Below, one piece after another: positions 1 through 10,943 of a stretch of DNA of 64,000 nt. Both the position numbers and the translations under genes were made by a program. The notes below the pieces were generated by a model. The model had not been told where the DNA came from. It did not search any database and saw nothing but the letters and a program-made list of their open reading frames with translations. Source of the DNA: Bryobacteraceae bacterium (GTDB lineage Bacteria > Acidobacteriota > Terriglobia > Bryobacterales > Bryobacteraceae); NCBI GenBank assembly GCA_029975915.1, contig JARKOC010000177.1, positions 124,001 through 188,000 of the forward strand, given 5' to 3'. Numbering within the stretch: position 1 is the first letter of the stretch; the number at the start of each line of letters is the position of its first letter.

Positions 1-1394
<1,394 letters not shown>

Positions 1395-1613
1395 CTATGT
1401 GCTCCTGTCGGGTGATCAAGAAAACTCGCTGGGCGATGCCTCCGTCCGGGGGGCCGCCGGCCTGGGATGCGCCTTTTTGAAACAACTGGGCTGGTCCGCA
1501 AGGAAGGTCCGGCTGGATGCGCCTGAGGGGGACGGCGCGCTCGACTGAATCCGTGTTCAAGATGCCAAGCTCCCTTATATCATACGATAGACCCTCCGCC
1601 GCCGGCTCAGCCT

Positions 1614-2897
1614 ATGACGCACCGCAGGATCCTTGAGCCCGGTTCGCCGCCGGCCTTGATCGCCGCCGCCATCGAGCGCCATGCGATGGCCGCTCCTGGT
1701 GTGCGCATCGGGGTTGCCGTTTCCGGTGGCGCGGATTCCGTCTGCCTATTGAACTCACTCGCATTGCTCGCAGGCTCCCATGGGTGGCGTCTGACCGTGT
1801 TGCACCTGCATCACGGATTGCGGGGTGCGGACGCGGATGCCGACGCCGCGTTTGTCGAGTTGATGGCGCGGAATCTGCGATTGCCTTGTGTGGTGGAGGT
1901 GAATCCGATAGCCGCGGGCCCTGACTGGGAGAATCGCGCCCGATGCGAGCGGCTCGACTTCTTCCAACGCCAGATGAGGGAATTGGCGCTGGACAGGATC
2001 GCGACCGGACACACGCTGGACGACCAGGCCGAAACGGTCCTAATGAGGATTCTGCGGGGGGCATCGCCGGAGTCTTTGAGCGGCATCCTGCCGGTCACCC
2101 ATACCGGCTTGATCCGTCCCATGCTGGAGGTGACCCACCAGTCAGCCTGCAAGTGGCTGCGTGAAAAAGGGATCGAGTGGCGCGAAGACTCCACCAACGT
2201 GAGCAGGGACTACGCTCGCAACTGGTTGAGGCATGACATTCTGCCAGCCGTCGAAGCCCGCTATCCCTCGGCCCGGGCGACGCTGGCGAGACACGCCGCG
2301 GCAGCCCACCACGACTCGGAGTTCTGGGCGGTGGCTGTCCGTAACGCCGCGGACGTGTTCGTGGCAGGTCCGGATTCATTAATTGCGGGCGTGCAACAAC
2401 TGGCCGCCATTCCGAGTGCGTTGCGCCGGCGGGTGCTGCGATGGGCGCTGTCGAGATACTCAAGCACGATGATCGATTTCGTGCATGTCGAGGCGGTAGA
2501 CCACCTGGTTACGACCGGACGAGGGTCCGGGAGGGTCCGGATCGGAAGGGTGGAAGCCCGGCTTTCTATGGGGATGCTGCGAATTGGCCCACCGCCTGCG
2601 CCGCCGGCGATCGAGATCCGAACAGTGTCCGGGCCGGGCGAGTACGAGATACCTTGGCGAGGAACGCGGCTGAAAATCAGCAGGTTCGAGGGCAAACAGG
2701 CGGCTCTGCGAGCGTGGAAACCTGGTGATCACGCTTCCTGGACAACAACGCCGAAGCGGCTCAAGGAGTTGTTCCAGATGGCGCGCATACCGGCATGGCA
2801 ACGGGCCGGCTGGCCGGTGTTGGAGAGTGAAGGACTGATCGTTTGGGCGGGCGATCTGGGCGGTTGCGATGGCATCGAGGCAGACGAAGAGGCTTAG
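1614..2897 (+). CDS. tilS: tRNA(Ile)-lysidine synthase TilS
   Basis: ATP-dependent attachment of lysine to C34 of the CAU anticodon of tRNA-Ile2, which converts the tRNA from reading AUG to reading AUA. The 427-residue product has the N-type ATP-pyrophosphatase loop SGGADS at residues 37-42, followed by LHLHHGLRG and the TGHTLDDQAETVLMRILRG segment typical of TilS, then a C-terminal substrate-binding region (KPGDHASWTTTPKRLKELFQ). Length matches the long form of the family, as in E. coli. The ATG at 1614 lacks a clear Shine-Dalgarno sequence, but no better start precedes the conserved core. A CAT tRNA that looks like its substrate is encoded at 33172-33247. Confidence 0.95.
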   Translation: MTHRRILEPGSPPALIAAAIERHAMAAPGVRIGVAVSGGADSVCLLNSLALLAGSHGWRLTVLHLHHGLRGADADADAAFVELMARNLRLPCVVEVNPIAAGPDWENRARCERLDFFQRQMRELALDRIATGHTLDDQAETVLMRILRGASPESLSGILPVTHTGLIRPMLEVTHQSACKWLREKGIEWREDSTNVSRDYARNWLRHDILPAVEARYPSARATLARHAAAAHHDSEFWAVAVRNAADVFVAGPDSLIAGVQQLAAIPSALRRRVLRWALSRYSSTMIDFVHVEAVDHLVTTGRGSGRVRIGRVEARLSMGMLRIGPPPAPPAIEIRTVSGPGEYEIPWRGTRLKISRFEGKQAALRAWKPGDHASWTTTPKRLKELFQMARIPAWQRAGWPVLESEGLIVWAGDLGGCDGIEADEEA

Positions 2898-2928
2898 AAC
2901 GTGCCGGACCGCGTGACGGGATCGCCTA

Positions 2929-2934
2929 TATAAT
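2929..2934 (+). promoter_or_regulatory. possible -10 element before ftsH
   Basis: A perfect TATAAT lies in the 186-base gap between tilS and ftsH, about 150 bases before the ftsH start. No good -35 hexamer is seen 16-18 bases upstream, so this is a weak call based on one motif. Confidence 0.3.
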
Positions 2935-3083
2935 GTAATCAGGCAAGAAGGAGGGTTCTGGCGCGCAATTGGGCTCGAAATGTAACGCCCGGCGATTGAA
3001 TCAAAGCGGGCTCGTCTCGCGTCTGAAGAGGTAGACAGCCGAAAGCACCCCATCGGCCAGAGGGCCGGCGTGCGGGAGAAGGA

Positions 3084-5003
3084 ATGAACTCAAACGTAAA
3101 AACAGCGATATTCTGGGTGGTTCTCGCATGCCTGGGCGTCATCCTGTGGTCGGTGGTCGGCCGTCAGACCAGCCGCCAGGAGCAGACACTCAGCTTCACC
3201 CGGTTCATGGACCAGGTTGAAGCCGGGCGTGTGCGCGAAGTGACTCTCACGGGCATGGAGGTCGTGGGCAAGTACAAGGACGACAACACTACCGAGTTGC
3301 GCTCTACTGTCCCGCCTGCCTACCAGGACCTCTACAAGATCCTCCGCGAGAAGGGCGTCAACGTCACCGTGAAGTCGGCGGACACGAGCAACTGGATGGC
3401 GATTCTGATCAACATCGTGCCCTTTGTGCTGCTGATCGGCTTTTGGATCTTCATGATGCGCCAGATGCAAAGCGGCGGCAACAAGGCCCTGAGCTTTGGC
3501 AAGAGCCGGGCGCGGATGCATAGTTCGCAGCAGAAAAAGGTGACCTTCAAGGATGTCGCCGGAGTGGAAGAGGCGAAAGAAGAGTTGCAGGAGATCATCG
3601 AGTTTCTGCGCGAGCCTCAGAAGTTCCAGAAGCTTGGCGGCCGAATCCCGAAGGGTGTTCTGCTGATCGGACCTCCAGGCACGGGCAAGACACTGCTTGC
3701 CAGGGCGATCGCCGGTGAAGGCAATGTCCCGTTCTTTTCGATCTCCGGCTCTGACTTTGTCGAGATGTTCGTCGGCGTAGGCGCAAGCCGTGTGCGCGAC
3801 CTCTTTGAACAGGGCAAGAAGAACGCGCCGTGCATTATTTTCATTGATGAGATCGATGCCGTTGGACGTCACCGCGGAGCCGGATTGGGCGGCGGGCACG
3901 ATGAGCGCGAGCAGACTCTGAACCAATTGCTCGTCGAGATGGACGGATTCGAATCGAACGAAGGCGTCATCCTGGTGGCGGCCACGAACCGTCCCGACGT
4001 ACTCGATCCGGCGTTGCTCCGGCCCGGGCGGTTCGACCGCAGGGTTGTGGTGAGCCTGCCGGACGTGAATGGCCGCGAGATGATTCTCAAGGTCCACACG
4101 AAGAAGACCCCGTTGGGCGACGATGTGGATCTGAGCGTCATCGCGCGTGGCACGCCTGGTTTCGCAGGCGCCGATCTGGCCAACCTGGTGAATGAATCGG
4201 CGTTGCTGGCTGCGCGCCAGAACCGCAAGGTGGTCACCATGGCCGATTTCGAGGTGGCCAAGGACAAGGTGCTCATGGGCGCCGAACGGCGTTCCATGAT
4301 GCTAACGGAAGAAGAGAAGAAGATTACGGCGTATCACGAAGCCGGGCACGCGCTGGTGGCCTCGCTGATGCCGGACTCCGATCCGCTGCACAAGGTCTCG
4401 ATCATCCCGCGCGGGCGAGCGCTCGGCATTACGATGCAGTTGCCGGAGCGGGACATCCTGAACCGGACCGAGTCGCAACTGTTCACGCGCCTGTGCGTGA
4501 CAATGGCCGGCCGAATCGGCGAACTGCGCTACACCAAACAACTGTCGACCGGCGCGCGCAATGACATCGAGCAGGCCACTGAGCTGGCGCGGGCGATGGT
4601 CTGCGACTATGGCATGAGCGACCTTGGCCCGCTGAGTTTTGGCCGCAAAGAAGAGCAGATCTTCCTGGGCCGGGAGATCTCGCAGCACCGTGACTTCAGC
4701 GAGGCCACGGCGATCAAGATCGACGAGGCCGTAAGGAAACTCGTTCAAGGCGCTTACAAGAAAGCTGAGGAAGTGATCAACGAGCACGCCTGGGCGCTCG
4801 AGCAGATCGCGCAGGCGCTTCTGGAACGCGAGGCAGTGGACGGCGCCGAAGTCAAAGCGATTCTGCAGGGCAGCCCGGCCGCCAAACTAGCGGCATCGGA
4901 ATCGGCCCCGGATGCGGCCGGCGACCAGCAGGTCATCCGTCCGGAAACGGGTCCGCGCATCGCGCCCGGACTCATCGATGGGGAACGGCCACAACCAGCG
5001 TGA
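3084..5003 (+). CDS. ftsH: ATP-dependent zinc metalloprotease FtsH
   Basis: Membrane-anchored AAA+ protease that degrades misassembled membrane proteins and short-lived regulators; works as a hexamer on the inner membrane. The 639-residue product has a first membrane segment at about residues 7-25, a periplasmic stretch, a second membrane segment at about 104-124, Walker A GPPGTGKT at 196-203, Walker B with FIDEIDAVG near 253-261, the second region of homology with RPGRFDR, and the zinc-binding HEAGH at 418-422. The C-terminal tail after the protease domain is short and Ala/Pro rich. A GGGAGAAGGA purine run sits directly before the ATG. Its stop overlaps the GTG start of the next gene by four bases, so the pair is probably translationally coupled. 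Confidence 0.97.
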   Translation: MNSNVKTAIFWVVLACLGVILWSVVGRQTSRQEQTLSFTRFMDQVEAGRVREVTLTGMEVVGKYKDDNTTELRSTVPPAYQDLYKILREKGVNVTVKSADTSNWMAILINIVPFVLLIGFWIFMMRQMQSGGNKALSFGKSRARMHSSQQKKVTFKDVAGVEEAKEELQEIIEFLREPQKFQKLGGRIPKGVLLIGPPGTGKTLLARAIAGEGNVPFFSISGSDFVEMFVGVGASRVRDLFEQGKKNAPCIIFIDEIDAVGRHRGAGLGGGHDEREQTLNQLLVEMDGFESNEGVILVAATNRPDVLDPALLRPGRFDRRVVVSLPDVNGREMILKVHTKKTPLGDDVDLSVIARGTPGFAGADLANLVNESALLAARQNRKVVTMADFEVAKDKVLMGAERRSMMLTEEEKKITAYHEAGHALVASLMPDSDPLHKVSIIPRGRALGITMQLPERDILNRTESQLFTRLCVTMAGRIGELRYTKQLSTGARNDIEQATELARAMVCDYGMSDLGPLSFGRKEEQIFLGREISQHRDFSEATAIKIDEAVRKLVQGAYKKAEEVINEHAWALEQIAQALLEREAVDGAEVKAILQGSPAAKLAASESAPDAAGDQQVIRPETGPRIAPGLIDGERPQPA

Positions 5004-5629
5004 TCCCGAAGTTCAGGCTCTATTTGTTTGACGTCGACGGAACGTTGCTCGACTCCGCCGCCGACATCACCGGCGCTGTGCGTGAAGCGCTGGCCGGAGA
5101 AGGCGTAAACGGGCTCGACCAGCGTTACCTTGAGAGCTTCATCGGCTTTCACCTGTTCGACCTCTTTCAGGAAGTACTGCCGCACTTTACCGAGGAACAG
5201 AATCAGGCTCTGCTGGCCCGCTACCGGCAGATCTACCTCAGCCGCGGGCATTCGTCGACCCGGGTTTACGAGGGTGTCCCGGAGATGCTCGATCGTTTGG
5301 GCGGATTGAAGTCCACCGCGACCACCAAGAGCAGCGAGACGGCGCGCGCCATCCTGACTCAATTTGGCCTTGTCGAACACTTCGACCATGTCCAGGGTAC
5401 CGACGGGTTTCCGTCAAAACCCAAGCCGGATGTCGTCCTAAAGTCCATTGAGAAGTTTGGCGTGAGGCCTGAAGAGTGCCTTCTAATCGGCGACTCCGGA
5501 CCTGATATGGCCGCCGGCCGCGCGGCGGGCGTGAAGACCTGTGGCGTGACCTACGGCTACGGCAACCTGGACGACATGCGCGCCGAACAGCCCGATTTCT
5601 GGATCGACCATCCGTCGCAGCTGGTCTGA
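5000..5629 (+). CDS. HAD-superfamily phosphatase, phosphoglycolate-phosphatase-like
   Basis: 209-residue haloacid dehalogenase hydrolase. Motif I is DVDGTLLDS at residues 11-19 (nucleophile Asp11, acid/base Asp13), a helical cap follows at about 20-90, the lysine of motif III lies in SKPKPDVV, and motif IV is [14 protein letters not shown]. This arrangement fits Gph/PpaX-type phosphatases that act on phosphoglycolate or similar small phosphates, but the substrate cannot be read from sequence. The start is GTG at 5000, overlapping the ftsH stop (GTGA), which argues for coupled translation with FtsH. It ends ten bases before the convergent response regulator. Confidence 0.85.
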   Translation: MIPKFRLYLFDVDGTLLDSAADITGAVREALAGEGVNGLDQRYLESFIGFHLFDLFQEVLPHFTEEQNQALLARYRQIYLSRGHSSTRVYEGVPEMLDRLGGLKSTATTKSSETARAILTQFGLVEHFDHVQGTDGFPSKPKPDVVLKSIEKFGVRPEECLLIGDSGPDMAAGRAAGVKTCGVTYGYGNLDDMRAEQPDFWIDHPSQLV

Positions 5630-5639
5630 CGCCAGACGC

Positions 5640-6977
5640 CTACTGAGCCGCGGCGTCCAGTTCCATCCGCTCCAGCTTACGGTAGAGAGTTTTGCGTTCG
5701 ATGCCCAGGATGCGCGCGGCGCGGCTCTTGTTGCCGCCAGCCGCGGCGAGGACTTTGCGGATCTGCTCGGCCTCGGTGTCCGCAAGAGATTCGGTGGCCT
5801 GCTCGCGCGGGCTCGATGAACGGATCGCCTCGAAGACGGCCTCATCGGTTATGCGTCCGCCGGGAGCGAGGATCACCAAGCGCTCCATCATGTGCTGCAA
5901 CTGGCGGACGTTTCCCGGCCAGGTGTGGTCGCAAAGGGCGCGCATGCCGGATTCGGTCAGGCGCGTGTCCAGCGAATAACGCTCGTTGTAGCGTTTCAGG
6001 AACGCGCCGGCGAGCAGCGGGACATCGCCGGTCCGTTCGCGCAACGGCGGAACGTTGATACGGACGACATCAAGGCGGTACCAGAGATCCTCGCGGAACT
6101 TGGCTTCATCGACCATCTTGCGCAGGTTCTTGTTCGTGGCGGCGAGGATGCGAACATCCACCTTCTTGGGCTTGTTCGAACCGAGCGGGCGGATCTCCTT
6201 CTCTTGAAGAAAGCGCAGGAGTTTCAACTGGAAATTGAGATCGATCTCACCGATCTCATCGAGGAAGACCGTGCCGCCGTTGGCCGCTTCAAAGACGCCG
6301 GTACGGTCGCGGTCAGCCCCCGTGTAGGCGCCGCGCATGGCGCCGAAGAGTTCGCTTTCGATGAGCGTCGGCGCAAGCGACGCGCAATCGACAGGCACGA
6401 ATGGCGAATGGGCGCGCGAGGAGTTGACGTGAATCATATGCGCGATCAGTTCCTTGCCCGTGCCGGTTTCGCCTTCGATCAGCACCAGAGCGTCAGTGGG
6501 CGCGACGCGAGAAACGGTCTTGTAAATCTCGACCATCTTGGCCGACGATCCGATCATCTCGGTGGCCAGCGGCTCTTCCGGATCGATTTCCTCGTCATCC
6601 TCATCGGGCAGGCCGGAAATCTCCTGTTCGGCTCGGCGGAGCACGGCGAGCAGGTCGTCGAGTTCGAAGGGTTTGGCGAGATACTCGAATGCGCCGCCGC
6701 GGGTGGCGGCCATGACGGTTTCCATCGACCCCCGGCCCGACATGAGAATCACCTTGACCAGTGGGTTCGCGCGGCGGGCGGCATCGAGGACGTCGAGACC
6801 CGTTCGCGAATCGATATAAATGTCGCTCACGACAATGGGATAGGAACGGGCGGCGAGGCAATCCATCGCCTCGTGGGTCGAGGATACCGCCTCGACGCCG
6901 AAGCCCTCCAGGTCAAGAAATGTCGTGATGGTCGAACGGACGCTTGGGTCGTCTTCCACCAGCAAAACAGTGGTCAT
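5640..6977 (-). CDS. sigma-54-dependent response regulator, NtrC/AtoC family
   Basis: 445-residue three-domain transcription activator. The receiver domain (about 1-120) has the acidic pair in VEDD, the likely phosphoacceptor Asp52 and Lys102 in AKPF. The AAA+ domain (about 145-375) has Walker A GETGTGKE near 169-176, the sigma-54 contact loop as GAYTGA at 216-221 (usual form GAFTGA), and Walker B TVFLDEIG. The C-terminus carries a Fis-type helix-turn-helix (NKSRAARILGIERKTLYRKL). It should drive sigma-54 promoters on phosphorylation. No partner histidine kinase is adjacent; the nearest kinase, at 10944-12788, belongs to a separate unit, so this regulator looks orphaned. Confidence 0.93.
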   Translation of the reverse strand: MTTVLLVEDDPSVRSTITTFLDLEGFGVEAVSSTHEAMDCLAARSYPIVVSDIYIDSRTGLDVLDAARRANPLVKVILMSGRGSMETVMAATRGGAFEYLAKPFELDDLLAVLRRAEQEISGLPDEDDEEIDPEEPLATEMIGSSAKMVEIYKTVSRVAPTDALVLIEGETGTGKELIAHMIHVNSSRAHSPFVPVDCASLAPTLIESELFGAMRGAYTGADRDRTGVFEAANGGTVFLDEIGEIDLNFQLKLLRFLQEKEIRPLGSNKPKKVDVRILAATNKNLRKMVDEAKFREDLWYRLDVVRINVPPLRERTGDVPLLAGAFLKRYNERYSLDTRLTESGMRALCDHTWPGNVRQLQHMMERLVILAPGGRITDEAVFEAIRSSSPREQATESLADTEAEQIRKVLAAAGGNKSRAARILGIERKTLYRKLERMELDAAAQ

Positions 6978-7019
6978 GCAACTTCCAGTCTAACGTGCCC
7001 GCTAAAGGGCGGCGCGTCC

Positions 7020-9404
7020 TCAGAGGGTAGTATCGATCGAGAAACTCTTTACAAGTTTTTCGAGTTCGGTCTGCTCCTTTTCGATGGCCGCGTTGTCCTC
7101 GGCCAGGATTTTGGTCAGGGCTTCGAGGCGCGACTCCTGTTCGTTCAGGCGCGTGGTGTAGCGGCGGAGGAGTTCCTTCTCCTCGGGGCTGCCTTTCAGC
7201 GACTTCATGTTTTCGCGAAGGCGCTGCTGGTCTTCAAAGATCTCGTCGCGTTCTTTTTCGTGGGCGTGCTTTGTGGCTTCGGCTTCGGTGACCTTTTCGC
7301 GCTGGGCGACGATCTTGGCCAGCATTTCCTGAATGGCCGGGCTGATCGACTGCTGGCGAATGAACAGGTTCAACCCGTCGCGGGTGAAGCCGGACAACTG
7401 GATCGCGGTTGAGATGGGGCGCGCTTCGTCGATCGAGAGTTCGGCTGTTTGTTTGGCGGCGACGGGGATGCGGAAGCGGACCCACTGCGGCGTGGTCTCG
7501 GCAGGGGTGGGGGCGTTGCGCATGGTGTAGCCGGGGCGGACCGGATGCTCGATCAGGACGGTGCGCGGCTGGGTGTCCTCGTTGCGCATCGTGTAGACCT
7601 TGCGCTCGCGCTGTTCGCTGTATTGGGTGAGGATGCCGTCGGCGATCTTGACGCGGGAGACGCGCTGCGGCTCCATTGCTTGCGTGGCGGTAACGTTCAG
7701 CGCGAGGTCGGCGGCATAACTGACAATGCGCTTCTCGCCGGCTTGCAGGGATTCGATGATGCCCTCGCCGGCGAAGGTCTGGTCTTCAAGGACGGCGAAG
7801 GCGCCGCCGTCGAGCGTCGAGCCGGTGGAGTTGGTCAACCAGACCGAGCGCAGCGGGACGCCGCCTTCGCGGGCATTCCAGAGACTGATCTTTTCGGCGC
7901 CAACGGGAGATTGGATGATGGGGACCAGGGCGGAGCGGTTGCGCTCGATGGTGATGGGTTCCTTGAGCTTGTATTCAAAGAGTTCGCCGACGGCCTGGGC
8001 GGAGGCAGAGGGGCGGATGCTGGCCTGGGCGGAGCTGAAATCGCCGGCGGCGATGCTACCCATTACACCGCCAGGCACTCCACCTACCGCCTCTTCCGTA
8101 TCTCGTGCGGTACCAACTCTGGCGCCGGAACCTAGTCTGGAGCCCGACCCCACAACACCCTTGCGAGTGGTGACCATGGAGGTGGAGGTTTCAAGCTGAG
8201 CGGGTGCGGCTGCTACTTCCACAGTCTGGTTTGCCGATCCGACGGTCAAGGTCATATCCCACATCGTCGGTTTGAACTGGTTCACGGCTAAGCCAGAGGC
8301 CTCGCTTCTTCTGAATCCCGGCGACTGCCCCTGCACACGATACTGTCCTTCAGGGAGACCGGAAAGAACATATCTGCCCATCCCGTCGGTTGTGGTTTCC
8401 CCTGCAAGCTCGCCGGACACGTCGAAAGCACGCACGACCGCCCCGGCCACGCCTCCCCCCGCCGAATCGCGCACTATCCCAGTAATCGATCCGCCGCCGG
8501 GAGTGAGAGTCCGCTGATGGGTTTGGGGGGCGGAGAGGTAGCTTTCGGGCATAGCGACGACGGGACGGCGCGAATAGTAGGGCTTCGAGATCTCCTGGAT
8601 GAACGATTGCGGCGCGCCGGCGACCAGCGACAGCGAGACGTTTTTCCAGTCCTGGCCGGAGGTGTTGTCGACGATGGCCCAGCCCTGGAGCAGCGGCGCG
8701 GCACCGGCTTTGCCGCCGAGCACGAGGCGGTAAGTCGCCTTCCAGACAGGGGCTTCGCTGATGTAGCTGACGAAGAGGCGGCGCTCGCCCTGGCCCTCGG
8801 TGCGGATGGTCATGGTGCGGAGGTCGGCGGCACGGGAGGAGGAGACGATGTCGAGATAGCGGTCCATCTGCGGGGTGAGCGATTTTTCGAGCAGGCGGAG
8901 GTTGACCGTGGGTCCGAGTTCGACGGTCCGGATCTCTCCGGCTTCGGTGAGCAGGGAGACGTAATCGACTTCCAATGTTGTACCGCCGGAAATGCGGGTC
9001 TTGCGTTCGACGCTGAGCAGGCGGCCGGTGACGAGGCTCGTGCCGCTCTTGATTTCGACGCGCGCGCCTTTAAGGGCAAGCAGGAAGTCGCGCAGGGCGG
9101 CGTCGTTGGTCTGGGGAAGCGGCAACTCACCGAGTTGGCGGCCAACGGGCGGCTGAGAGGCGTAGCCGATGCCGGCGATGCGGCCGCCGTTGAGGTCGAG
9201 CACGGTGATGGTTTTGAGCACATCGTTCAACTGGCCGGAGGGGAAGCTGAGCGAGACTTCACGGTTGCCGGTCACCTTGCCGTCGAGTTCGAAGTAGCCG
9301 ACGCCGTTCTTATAGAGAACGACGCGCTTGATATCGACCTGCGCGGGCTCCTGGGCGGGCAGCGCGGCGGCGATCAGGAAAAATGCAAGGGCGGAACGGA
9401 GCAT
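7020..9404 (-). CDS. secreted DUF4139 protein with an inserted carboxypeptidase-regulatory-like domain
   Basis: Signal peptide MLRSALAFFLIAAALPAQ, then a DUF4140/DUF4139-type beta-sandwich protein (VVLYKNGVGYFEL near the N-terminus; EAPVWKATYRLVL in the middle; coiled-coil at the C-terminus, about the last 90 residues, rich in E/K/Q). Between about residues 296 and 425 lies a segment that does not belong to this family: a carboxypeptidase-regulatory-like domain (GSITGIVRDSAGGGVAGA through GLPEGQYRVQGQSPGF) followed by the linker style LTVGSANQTVEVAAAPAQLE that usually precedes the plug of Oar-like TonB receptors. DUF4139 sequence resumes at LFEYKLKEPITIERN. I chose the ATG at 9404 because AAAGGA precedes it and a signal peptide follows; the frame stays open to 9470. 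Function unknown; likely periplasmic or surface exposed. Confidence 0.82.
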   Translation of the reverse strand: MLRSALAFFLIAAALPAQEPAQVDIKRVVLYKNGVGYFELDGKVTGNREVSLSFPSGQLNDVLKTITVLDLNGGRIAGIGYASQPPVGRQLGELPLPQTNDAALRDFLLALKGARVEIKSGTSLVTGRLLSVERKTRISGGTTLEVDYVSLLTEAGEIRTVELGPTVNLRLLEKSLTPQMDRYLDIVSSSRAADLRTMTIRTEGQGERRLFVSYISEAPVWKATYRLVLGGKAGAAPLLQGWAIVDNTSGQDWKNVSLSLVAGAPQSFIQEISKPYYSRRPVVAMPESYLSAPQTHQRTLTPGGGSITGIVRDSAGGGVAGAVVRAFDVSGELAGETTTDGMGRYVLSGLPEGQYRVQGQSPGFRRSEASGLAVNQFKPTMWDMTLTVGSANQTVEVAAAPAQLETSTSMVTTRKGVVGSGSRLGSGARVGTARDTEEAVGGVPGGVMGSIAAGDFSSAQASIRPSASAQAVGELFEYKLKEPITIERNRSALVPIIQSPVGAEKISLWNAREGGVPLRSVWLTNSTGSTLDGGAFAVLEDQTFAGEGIIESLQAGEKRIVSYAADLALNVTATQAMEPQRVSRVKIADGILTQYSEQRERKVYTMRNEDTQPRTVLIEHPVRPGYTMRNAPTPAETTPQWVRFRIPVAAKQTAELSIDEARPISTAIQLSGFTRDGLNLFIRQQSISPAIQEMLAKIVAQREKVTEAEATKHAHEKERDEIFEDQQRLRENMKSLKGSPEEKELLRRYTTRLNEQESRLEALTKILAEDNAAIEKEQTELEKLVKSFSIDTTL

Positions 9405-9824
9405 AAATGAAATCCTTTGGCTACGATACTCGATCGCGGCAGGCGAGGGTTTCCTTGTTGAGACAGACACGATGATTCGACGCCGCGGGAGCGGGGATTG
9501 TTCCAGCTATGTAAGTGTCCTCACAGGGAAAAGGGCGGATTGCGGTGAACGACGAAGAGGATCTGGGACCCGCTCTCTCCGTTCGCGGTTAGCGAGGCTC
9601 GGCAAGGAGGCCGAATTGAAGGACACATGGCGTTCGAAGCCAGGGCGGAGAGGATTGTTAGACAAATATTGGGAGCGGGCGCGAGCAAACGGGTTGCCGT
9701 ACTGGTTGGCCGGCACTGCCCTTTAGACGGCCAGACTCGCAGCGGCAATTGCGGTTCGATTGGCGCCAACATGCCGATGCAACTTTATAAACGGTGCTTC
9801 TTAAAATGTGATATTCCGAGTGGT
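9405..9824. other. 420-base divergent intergenic region
   Basis: Lies between the leftward DUF4139 gene and the rightward TonB-C/Sel1 gene and must hold the promoters for both. Short open frames exist on both strands, but none has a recognisable domain, signal peptide or ribosome binding site. No RNA gene or strong hairpin was recognised. Confidence 0.5.
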
Positions 9825-10874
9825 ATGTTGCGTCTTTCAGCCGCGGTTGTTTTCGGTGCGATTTGCCTGGCGCAAGCGCCGTCGGCGAGAGAGCCGCTGA
9901 GGTGGCCCTATCCGGGGCTGACGCCTGCGAAGCCGGTTAAACAGGTGGAGCCCGAATACTCGAAGGAAGCGCTCGAAATTGGGGTGCAGGGGATCTCGCT
10001 GTTCGAGATTGTGATCGATGAGCAGGGACGGCCGGGGAGTCCACGGCTATTGAGTCCGATCGGATACGGGCTGGACGAGCGCGCGAGAGAGGCGATCCTG
10101 CAGTGGAGGTTCGAGCCGGCAAGGCTGGATGGCGCGCCTGTGAGCGTCTATGGGCAGATCGAAGCGGCTTTCCGGCTGCATGGTTCGAAGTTCGACCTTG
10201 CGGCCGAGCACCAGAGGACGCAGTTCAACCGGTCTATGCACATGGTGAAGCTCGGAGGGGATGCACGGACACGCGGGATTGAGTCGATTCAGCAACTGAG
10301 CAAGGAGGGCATGGTGGCCGCGCTCCACGCCGAAGCCAAGTGGATCCTGGAGGGGTCACTCGAGAGTCGCGAGCCAGACCGCGGCCTGACTCTCCTCAAG
10401 GAAGCCGCCGGGCGGAACTATCCGCCAGCGCTTTACGACTTTGGCGTCATGCTCATCCGGGGCGATGGCGTTGAGAAGAACCAGAGGCGCGGGTTCGATC
10501 TGGTCCGCGAGGCGTCGAAGCGCGGCAATACGTACGCGCAGTTCTACTTGGGGAGCGCCTACGAAAACGGGCCGCTGGTGAAAATCGATCTAAACCAGGC
10601 GTTGACTCAGTATCAGTTGTGCGCGGCGCGGGCGGTTCCCCTCTGCCAGTACCGGGTGGCACGACTGCTGCTGGACAGGCCGAAGCGGAAGGGGAGCGAT
10701 CTGGTGGAAGCTGTGGCGTGGTTGCAACTCGCCGTGGGGCACGGGGTGGAGGATGCACGGCGAACGCTTGATGAGACGGTGGCCCAATGCACACCTGACC
10801 AACGTACGCAGATCGACCGGCTCCGGCCAAGGCTGGAGAAGCCGCCGATTCAGATTGGCCAGCCGATCGAGTGA
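9825..10874 (+). CDS. secreted protein with TonB C-terminal-like domain and Sel1 repeats
   Basis: 349 residues from the ATG at 9825. A signal peptide (MLRLSAAVVFGAICLAQA) is followed at about residues 35-110 by a TonB-C-like domain (VKQVEPEYSKEALEIGVQG, then DERAREAILQWRFEPARLDG), the fold TonB uses to contact outer-membrane receptors. About residues 165-330 form Sel1/TPR-like helical repeats (PALYDFGVMLIRGDGVEKNQ; YAQFYLGSAYENG), a scaffold for protein contacts. No proline-rich spacer or N-terminal membrane anchor of a classical TonB is present, so it is not an ordinary energy transducer. The frame is open back to 9627, but only the 9825 start gives a signal peptide, with a weak GAG eight bases upstream. 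Confidence 0.75.
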   Translation: MLRLSAAVVFGAICLAQAPSAREPLRWPYPGLTPAKPVKQVEPEYSKEALEIGVQGISLFEIVIDEQGRPGSPRLLSPIGYGLDERAREAILQWRFEPARLDGAPVSVYGQIEAAFRLHGSKFDLAAEHQRTQFNRSMHMVKLGGDARTRGIESIQQLSKEGMVAALHAEAKWILEGSLESREPDRGLTLLKEAAGRNYPPALYDFGVMLIRGDGVEKNQRRGFDLVREASKRGNTYAQFYLGSAYENGPLVKIDLNQALTQYQLCAARAVPLCQYRVARLLLDRPKRKGSDLVEAVAWLQLAVGHGVEDARRTLDETVAQCTPDQRTQIDRLRPRLEKPPIQIGQPIE

Positions 10875-10943
10875 GCAAGGCTGGGCGGCGAGGCGAAAGG
10901 AATGAACAAACCTGGGTGGATTGAGATTCGACCGGTGGGGGAG

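Noticed and set aside
3090..4097. Leftward 335-codon open frame
   Set aside because: Shadow of ftsH on the opposite strand.
5892..7412. A 506-codon open frame on the + strand
   Set aside because: It lies antisense to the response regulator and the DUF4139 gene, whose domains are unmistakable; long antisense frames are common in GC-rich DNA.
9507..9716. Small leftward gene in the divergent region
   Set aside because: No ribosome binding site, no domain and no protein-like composition.
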